A stretch of 8,450 nt of DNA from Clostridia bacterium (GTDB taxonomy: Bacteria > Bacillota_A > Clostridia > Oscillospirales > CAG-272): positions 1-8,450 of the forward strand of contig JAFXHW010000151.1 in NCBI GenBank assembly GCA_017533545.1. The letters are read 5' to 3'. The notes under the pieces are model-generated. The model was not told the origin of the DNA. It made no database searches and worked only from the letters and a program-made list of their open reading frames with translations. A program made the translations under genes and the position numbers. Below, in pieces: positions 5,204 to 8,450 of the stretch; position 1 is the stretch's first letter; every line of letters starts with the position of its first letter.

Positions 5204-7426
5204 GCTTGGAAATGTCCCAACTGTGAAACCTTAAATCAGGGCAAAAAATGCATAGTGTGCAATTGTACCATGCCCCGAAGCGCAAAAAAGAAGGGTAAGG
5301 GTCAAAAGCGCAGACAGAATATAAAACCGCTGATAATTGTCGTTGTATGCGCCATTGCCGTTGTGGCACTGGTGCTCGCACTGGCGCTGTCACAATCAGA
5401 CGAAACGGTAAACCCCAATATTGACACTACGACTGCGCAAAACGATGTGACCACATCCCCCGACGTAACGCTTGACAGCGATACCGAGCCCGACGTCACA
5501 ACGAGCGAAGTTGAAGATACAACAGCGATATCGCATGATACAACCGCCGAAAGCGAAAGGGTCGAAAGCGAAACAAGCGACGGCGAGGTGGGCATAAAGA
5601 GCGTATCGCTCGACATCACCGAGCTGACCATAAAGTCGGGCGAGAGCGTAAAGCTTAACGGAAGCATCCGCCACGTGGGCAACGTAGATCTGTCGGTCAA
5701 ATGGGCATCGTCCGATACAGATATTGTTAATGTTACCGCAAACGGAATAGTTATCGGCGTAAAAGCGGGCAGCGCTGTTGTTACGATGACAGCATCCAAC
5801 GGCATGAGTGCAGAGTGCCGTGTTACCGTTGAGCCGAGCGAGGTTCTCTATATCACTCTTTCAGCAGCATCGGTAAATCTCGAGGTCGGTTCGGGCAAGA
5901 CGATAAATGTAAACGTATCTCCTGCCGATGCAATAAACGGCGATGTTGAGTGGGAGATATCAGACGAAAATATTGTAATGCTTACCGATGCATCCGATAC
6001 ATCGGTCGTAGTTGTCGCACAATCGGCCGGCGAGGCCACGCTTACTGCCAAGACGTCGAACGGCAAGAGCGCAAGCTGTAAGATCACCGTTACTGAAGCA
6101 GCCGTAAAGGCAGAATCGATCGAGATAGACGAAAAAACTGTCAACCTTCGCGAGGGCGACGAGCACAAGCTGAACGTTACCGTCCTTCCTGCAAACGCCA
6201 CCGATGTGAAGCTGACATATACAAGTTCTGACGAAGAGGTCGCCGTCGTTGATGAAAACGGCAATATCACCGCCAAAAAGATGGGCAGCGCCGTTATCAC
6301 GGTTAGCACCGAAAATTCAATTAAGGCAAGCTGTACGGTAAACGTCAAGGCGGAAAAGGTAGAGGCGCTGGTGCTTTCCGAAAGTCAGGTCACCATGAAG
6401 GTGGGCGACGTTTACACCATAACCGGCCAGACCATTCCCGAGGGATTCACCATTCTCTGGACGGTGTCCGATGACAGCATTATCAGTACGATAGGCGGAC
6501 GGATTTATGCCATCTCTCCCGGTGTTGCCACTGTATATGCATATGCATCCGACGGAGTGAGTGCCACCTGCACGGTTACTGTCGAAAGTCCCGTTTTGCC
6601 GACATCTGTTTCATTTGAAAGCAATCGCATAAGGCTTGATGTCGGTCAGACACATACATTCAAAATCAGTCTTACACCTGATGATTCCGTTGCCGCACTT
6701 ACTTTTACATCCAGCAACGATGAAATTGCAACGGTAGATGAAAAAGGTGTGCTGACGGCGCACAAAGAGGGCGTTGTCGCGGTAAACGTCAAGACATCTA
6801 ACGGCATTTCGGCCATGTGCATAGTTGAGATCGGCAATGGCGGAGGTGCATCTGCGGAAAGCGACTTTGCTTACAGCTACAACGTAAAGGGAATAACGAT
6901 AACCGACTACGTCGGTGCGTCTGACAGAGTTGTGATCCCTGAAAAGATCCATGGCAGTCCCGTAACAGCTATCGGCGCGGGCGCGTTTATCGACAAGAGC
7001 GTTGTGTATGTCAAACTTCCAAACAGTGTTGATTTTATAGGCGAATATGCCTTTGCAAATTGCCATGATCTCGTTTCGGTAGACTTTGGCTCGTCACTTT
7101 ATCAGATTGATGCACATGCATTTTTGAATTGCTCCAATCTTGCCGATCTGTCGCTGCCCGACAGCGTTTCAAAGATCGGTGTGGGTGCCTTTGAAAACTG
7201 CAGTTCGCTTGTTTCGGTAAAGATTCCCGATCAGATAAGGGAAATCGCATCGGCGTTGTTCAAGGGCTGTACATCGCTTGCCGAGATTACCGTGGGGATG
7301 CAGGTCAACAGCATCTCGAATGATTCCTTTGACGGATGCTCTGAAAATCTGGTTTTCATATCTCCCGAGTATTCCATGGCATCGAATTTCGCTAAGCTAA
7401 ATGGATTTGAAGTTAAAAATCCGTAA
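5201..7426 (+). CDS. zinc ribbon - TM - five Big2 - LRR_5 (BspA-type) surface protein
   Basis: This 741-residue protein has a bipartite design. Residues 3-20 (W3, C5, C8, N12, C17, C20) form a zinc-ribbon/RanBP2-like finger. A basic stretch (29-42) precedes one TM helix (43-64), so the finger should be cytoplasmic and the rest outside. A Thr/Asp/Ser/Glu-rich linker (65-130) leads to five Big2 Ig-like domains at about 132-214, 215-301, 302-386, 387-465 and 466-546. Each ends in an S-A-x-C-x-V-x-V-like strand with a single Cys (206, 293, 378, 457, 540). A leucine-rich-repeat domain of LRR_5/BspA type (about 557-741; AFxxCxxLxxVxxP-like units) completes it. There is no LPxTG signal, so the TM helix is the anchor. 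Such ectodomains usually bind proteins or glycans. As last gene of the kinase operon, ending just before a strong terminator, it is a candidate sensor. Ligand and signalling role are inferred. Confidence 0.93.
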   Translation: MAWKCPNCETLNQGKKCIVCNCTMPRSAKKKGKGQKRRQNIKPLIIVVVCAIAVVALVLALALSQSDETVNPNIDTTTAQNDVTTSPDVTLDSDTEPDVTTSEVEDTTAISHDTTAESERVESETSDGEVGIKSVSLDITELTIKSGESVKLNGSIRHVGNVDLSVKWASSDTDIVNVTANGIVIGVKAGSAVVTMTASNGMSAECRVTVEPSEVLYITLSAASVNLEVGSGKTINVNVSPADAINGDVEWEISDENIVMLTDASDTSVVVVAQSAGEATLTAKTSNGKSASCKITVTEAAVKAESIEIDEKTVNLREGDEHKLNVTVLPANATDVKLTYTSSDEEVAVVDENGNITAKKMGSAVITVSTENSIKASCTVNVKAEKVEALVLSESQVTMKVGDVYTITGQTIPEGFTILWTVSDDSIISTIGGRIYAISPGVATVYAYASDGVSATCTVTVESPVLPTSVSFESNRIRLDVGQTHTFKISLTPDDSVAALTFTSSNDEIATVDEKGVLTAHKEGVVAVNVKTSNGISAMCIVEIGNGGGASAESDFAYSYNVKGITITDYVGASDRVVIPEKIHGSPVTAIGAGAFIDKSVVYVKLPNSVDFIGEYAFANCHDLVSVDFGSSLYQIDAHAFLNCSNLADLSLPDSVSKIGVGAFENCSSLVSVKIPDQIREIASALFKGCTSLAEITVGMQVNSISNDSFDGCSENLVFISPEYSMASNFAKLNGFEVKNP

Positions 7427-7430
7427 ATTA

Positions 7431-7468
7431 AAACAGCGTTCTTGTCTTAAAAAGAACGCTGTTTTTTT
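7431..7468 (+). terminator. intrinsic terminator of the signalling operon
   Basis: AAACAGCGTTCTT (7431-7443) pairs perfectly with AAGAACGCTGTTT (7452-7464), a 13-bp stem with an 8-base loop, and a run of seven T (7462-7468) follows. It begins 4 bases after the stop of the Big2/LRR gene. This is a textbook Rho-independent terminator closing the five-gene operon and separating it from the spore coat gene. Confidence 0.95.
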
Positions 7469-7478
7469 GCGCCTTCGA

Positions 7479-7507
7479 TTATAAAAACGGAATATGTGTA
7501 CATAATA
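7479..7507 (+). promoter_or_regulatory. possible sporulation-sigma (sigma-G-like) promoter
   Basis: CATAATA (7501-7507) fits the sigma-G -10 pattern CATNHTA, and TTATA (7479-7483), 17 bases upstream, matches four of five positions of GHATR. No convincing sigma-A promoter lies between the terminator and the coat gene. A sporulation promoter is expected for a coat-type gene, but coat genes more often use sigma-E or sigma-K, so this is tentative. Confidence 0.3.
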
Positions 7508-7546
7508 AATGTGACGGACATTTCCGAATCGAAAGGAGATAGAAAA

Positions 7547-8014
7547 ATGAATTTAACCCAAAAGGAAACAATGCTTTTAAACGATCTTAAGGGTCAGGAG
7601 CAGCTTTGCATTGAAAAGTATTCGCGATACTCTTCCGAGGCCTGCGACGGCAATCTCAAAAATCTTTTCACCGATATTGGCAATATCGAAAAGTCGCATC
7701 TTGATACCATCAATTCGATGCTCAACGGCACCTTTACTCAGATGAGCGGTGGCGGCAGCCAGTCGAACGCGGCAAGTTATATCGCGGTGTCGAGCTGCAC
7801 CGGATGCCAAAAGGACAGCGACGCATATCTTTGTGCCGACGCGCTCGCGGGCGAAAAGCATGTTTCCGCCCTTTACGATACCTGCGTTTTCGAGTTTAGT
7901 GACGTCAATATGCGCGACGCGCTCAACCATATTCAGAAGGAAGAGCAGCAGCACGGCGAAAAGATTTACGCCTATATGGCGAAAAACGGAATGTACCCCT
8001 GCGAGGGGCAATAA
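7547..8014 (+). CDS. CotF-like spore coat protein (ferritin-like fold)
   Basis: This 155-residue protein matches clostridial 'Coat F' spore coat proteins: MNLTQKET start, LLNDLKGQEQLCIEKYSRYS (11-30), LKNLFTDIGNIEKSHLDTIN (37-56) and a second helical pair ending HIQKEEQQHGEKIYAYM (128-144). These proteins adopt a ferritin-like four-helix bundle and are found in the spore coat of Bacillus and Clostridia. Here two ExxH motifs (E48-H51, E133-H136), plus E18 and E103, keep the spacing of a diiron carboxylate site, so metal binding is possible. The ATG at 7547 follows AAAGGAGA with normal spacing; an in-frame ATG at 7496 has no ribosome binding site. The stop lies in the first unit of a tandem repeat. 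Losing one G from the run at 8005-8008 would extend the protein through GNN(A/G)P repeats to 8072, so the tail may be truncated by frameshift. Confidence 0.85.
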   Translation: MNLTQKETMLLNDLKGQEQLCIEKYSRYSSEACDGNLKNLFTDIGNIEKSHLDTINSMLNGTFTQMSGGGSQSNAASYIAVSSCTGCQKDSDAYLCADALAGEKHVSALYDTCVFEFSDVNMRDALNHIQKEEQQHGEKIYAYMAKNGMYPCEGQ

Positions 8015-8104
8015 CGCTCCTGCGGAGGGCAATAACGCTCCTGCGGGAGGCAACAACGGTCCCTGCGGGTGACAATAACGGTCCCTGCGGGGGGCAATAA
8101 CGGA
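7996..8104 (+). repeat. 21/22-bp tandem repeat, five units, at the coat gene 3' end
   Basis: CTGCG starts recur at 7999, 8020, 8041, 8063 and 8085, so units are 21, 21, 22 and 22 bp plus a last partial one. Each unit carries a G-rich run followed by GCAATAACG (or a one- or two-base variant) and CTCC or GTCCC. Read one frame away from the coat gene, units encode (E/G)GNN(A/G)P(A/C) repeats, open until the TGA at 8070-8072. Removing one G from each of the runs at 8005-8008, 8067-8069 and 8089-8094 would keep the repeat open from the coat domain to a TAG at 8105-8107. Repeats with G-runs are prone to slippage. Confidence 0.8.
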
Positions 8105-8120
8105 TAGATGTCACCCTTAA

Positions 8121-8132
8121 TCTGCATGCAGA
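8121..8132. other. 12-bp perfect palindrome
   Basis: TCTGCATGCAGA is its own reverse complement. It lies between the tandem repeat and the structured element, with no gene immediately downstream. It could be a protein-binding site or chance; nothing else supports a function. Confidence 0.25.
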
Positions 8133-8156
8133 CACACGAAGAGATTTGTGGGATAG

Positions 8157-8275
8157 TGGGAATTCGAGCGCAGCGAGAATTCTATAAACACCCGAAGATA
8201 TATCCGGACAGAAGGATATTCGCTGCTTTTGCGAAGCAAAACCTGTTTCGTTCAGAAACAGGAGGCGAATTCCCA
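8157..8275. repeat. 119-nt multi-branched hairpin element
   Basis: TGGGAATTCG (8157-8166) pairs perfectly with CGAATTCCCA (8266-8275). Three further stems are nested inside: ATATCC/GGATAT (8200-8205 with 8214-8219), TTTTGC/GCAAAA (8227-8232 with 8236-8241) and CCTGTTTC/GAAACAGG (8242-8249 with 8255-8262). The result is a junction with three arms. No convincing protein is encoded on either strand. Because its first 46 bases recur downstream, I read it as a dispersed or tandem intergenic repeat. A structured small RNA is the alternative. Confidence 0.6.
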
Positions 8276-8353
8276 ATGAATTCGAGCGCAGCGAGAATTC
8301 TATAAACACCCGAAGATATATCCAATGAATTCGAGCGACAGCGAGAATTCTAT
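8276..8353. repeat. two partial direct copies of the structured element
   Basis: Bases 8278-8323 repeat 8160-8205 exactly (46 bp, from GAATTCGAGCG to GATATATCC). A shorter third copy (8327-8353) carries one inserted A and ends at TAT just before the next inverted repeat. Both copies are preceded by CCAAT. Each begins with two GAATTC sites 11 or 12 bases apart that can pair. The copies look like truncated duplications, and no gene is visible in them. Confidence 0.75.
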
Positions 8354-8437
8354 GTAGGGGAGGGGTCTCCCCTCCCGATGATGGTATCCAACACAGCATA
8401 CGATCTGACCATGCGGGAGGCGGAACGCCTCCCCTAC
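8354..8437. repeat. 84-bp GC-rich inverted-repeat (MITE/REP-like) element
   Basis: The ends GTAGGGGAGG (8354-8363) and CCTCCCCTAC (8428-8437) are perfect reverse complements. Each end also folds alone: GGGAGGGG/CCCCTCCC (8358-8365 with 8369-8376) and GGGAGGCG/CGCCTCCC (8415-8422 with 8426-8433), both with 3-base loops. The 38-base middle is unstructured and encodes nothing. The layout parallels 49-123, but the arm sequences differ, so it is a related type rather than a copy. CCTAC/GTAGG (8433-8445) at its right edge may begin another hairpin. Confidence 0.7.
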
Positions 8438-8450
8438 GGCGTAGGAATAC

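Noticed and set aside
5302..6348. Two long Ser/Thr/Val-rich minus-strand frames opposite the Big2 region
   Set aside because: Their composition is the mirror of the repetitive Big2 coding sequence, and no domain or ribosome binding site is visible.
7996..8107. Tandem repeats considered as a CRISPR array
   Set aside because: Units are 21-22 bp with no unique spacers between them, and they are coding-like. There are no cas genes.
8108..8305. 65-codon plus-strand open frame after the coat gene
   Set aside because: It is made almost wholly of the structured repeat, with no ribosome binding site or domain.
7923..8399. 158-codon minus-strand open frame across the repeats
   Set aside because: It runs through the tandem repeat, the structured element and its copies. 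The product consists of repeat-derived peptides and overlaps the coat gene.

Overview
The window looks like a chromosomal segment of an endospore-forming Clostridia/Oscillospirales-type Firmicute, probably from a gut or similar anaerobic community. The evidence is a CotF-like spore coat protein, a SleB-type cell-wall hydrolase, AGGAGG-type ribosome binding sites, TTGACA/TATAAT-like promoters, and GC-rich hairpin repeats lying between genes of moderate GC content. The taxon is inferred from this style and gene content only. No rRNA, tRNA, CRISPR or transposase is visible.

Layout. Bases 1-235 hold hairpins: a 75-bp inverted-repeat element (49-123) and a terminator-like stem (148-175). mazG lies on the minus strand (243-890). 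It is divergent from a short, C-terminally incomplete SleB-like hydrolase (992-1339). A cytidine deaminase gene (cdd, 1480-1857) has its own near-consensus promoter.

The core is a five-gene plus-strand operon. It is bounded by a strong promoter (TTGATT-17-TATAAT, 1899-1927) and a perfect 13-bp intrinsic terminator (7431-7468). The order is a four-TM membrane protein, a vWA/MIDAS protein, a PP2C phosphatase, a eukaryotic-like Ser/Thr kinase (frameshifted near its 3' end as written), and a 741-residue protein. The last has an N-terminal zinc ribbon, one TM segment, five Big2 (Ig-like) domains and BspA-type leucine-rich repeats. The vWA-PP2C-kinase trio resembles the 'TerY-P triad' described by comparative genomics beside tellurium-resistance-type stress systems, but no Ter genes are present here. 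My inference is a membrane signalling module: extracellular binding by the Big2/LRR protein, reversible phosphorylation inside by kinase and phosphatase, and a metal-dependent vWA adaptor or target.

After the terminator comes a CotF-like spore coat gene (7547-8014). Its stop codon falls inside a 21/22-bp tandem repeat that would encode Gly-Asn-Asn-Pro repeats in another frame. The last 340 bases contain no convincing gene. They hold a 119-nt sequence able to fold as a multi-branched structure, two partial direct copies of its first part, and a second inverted-repeat element (8354-8437) similar in design to the one at the left edge.
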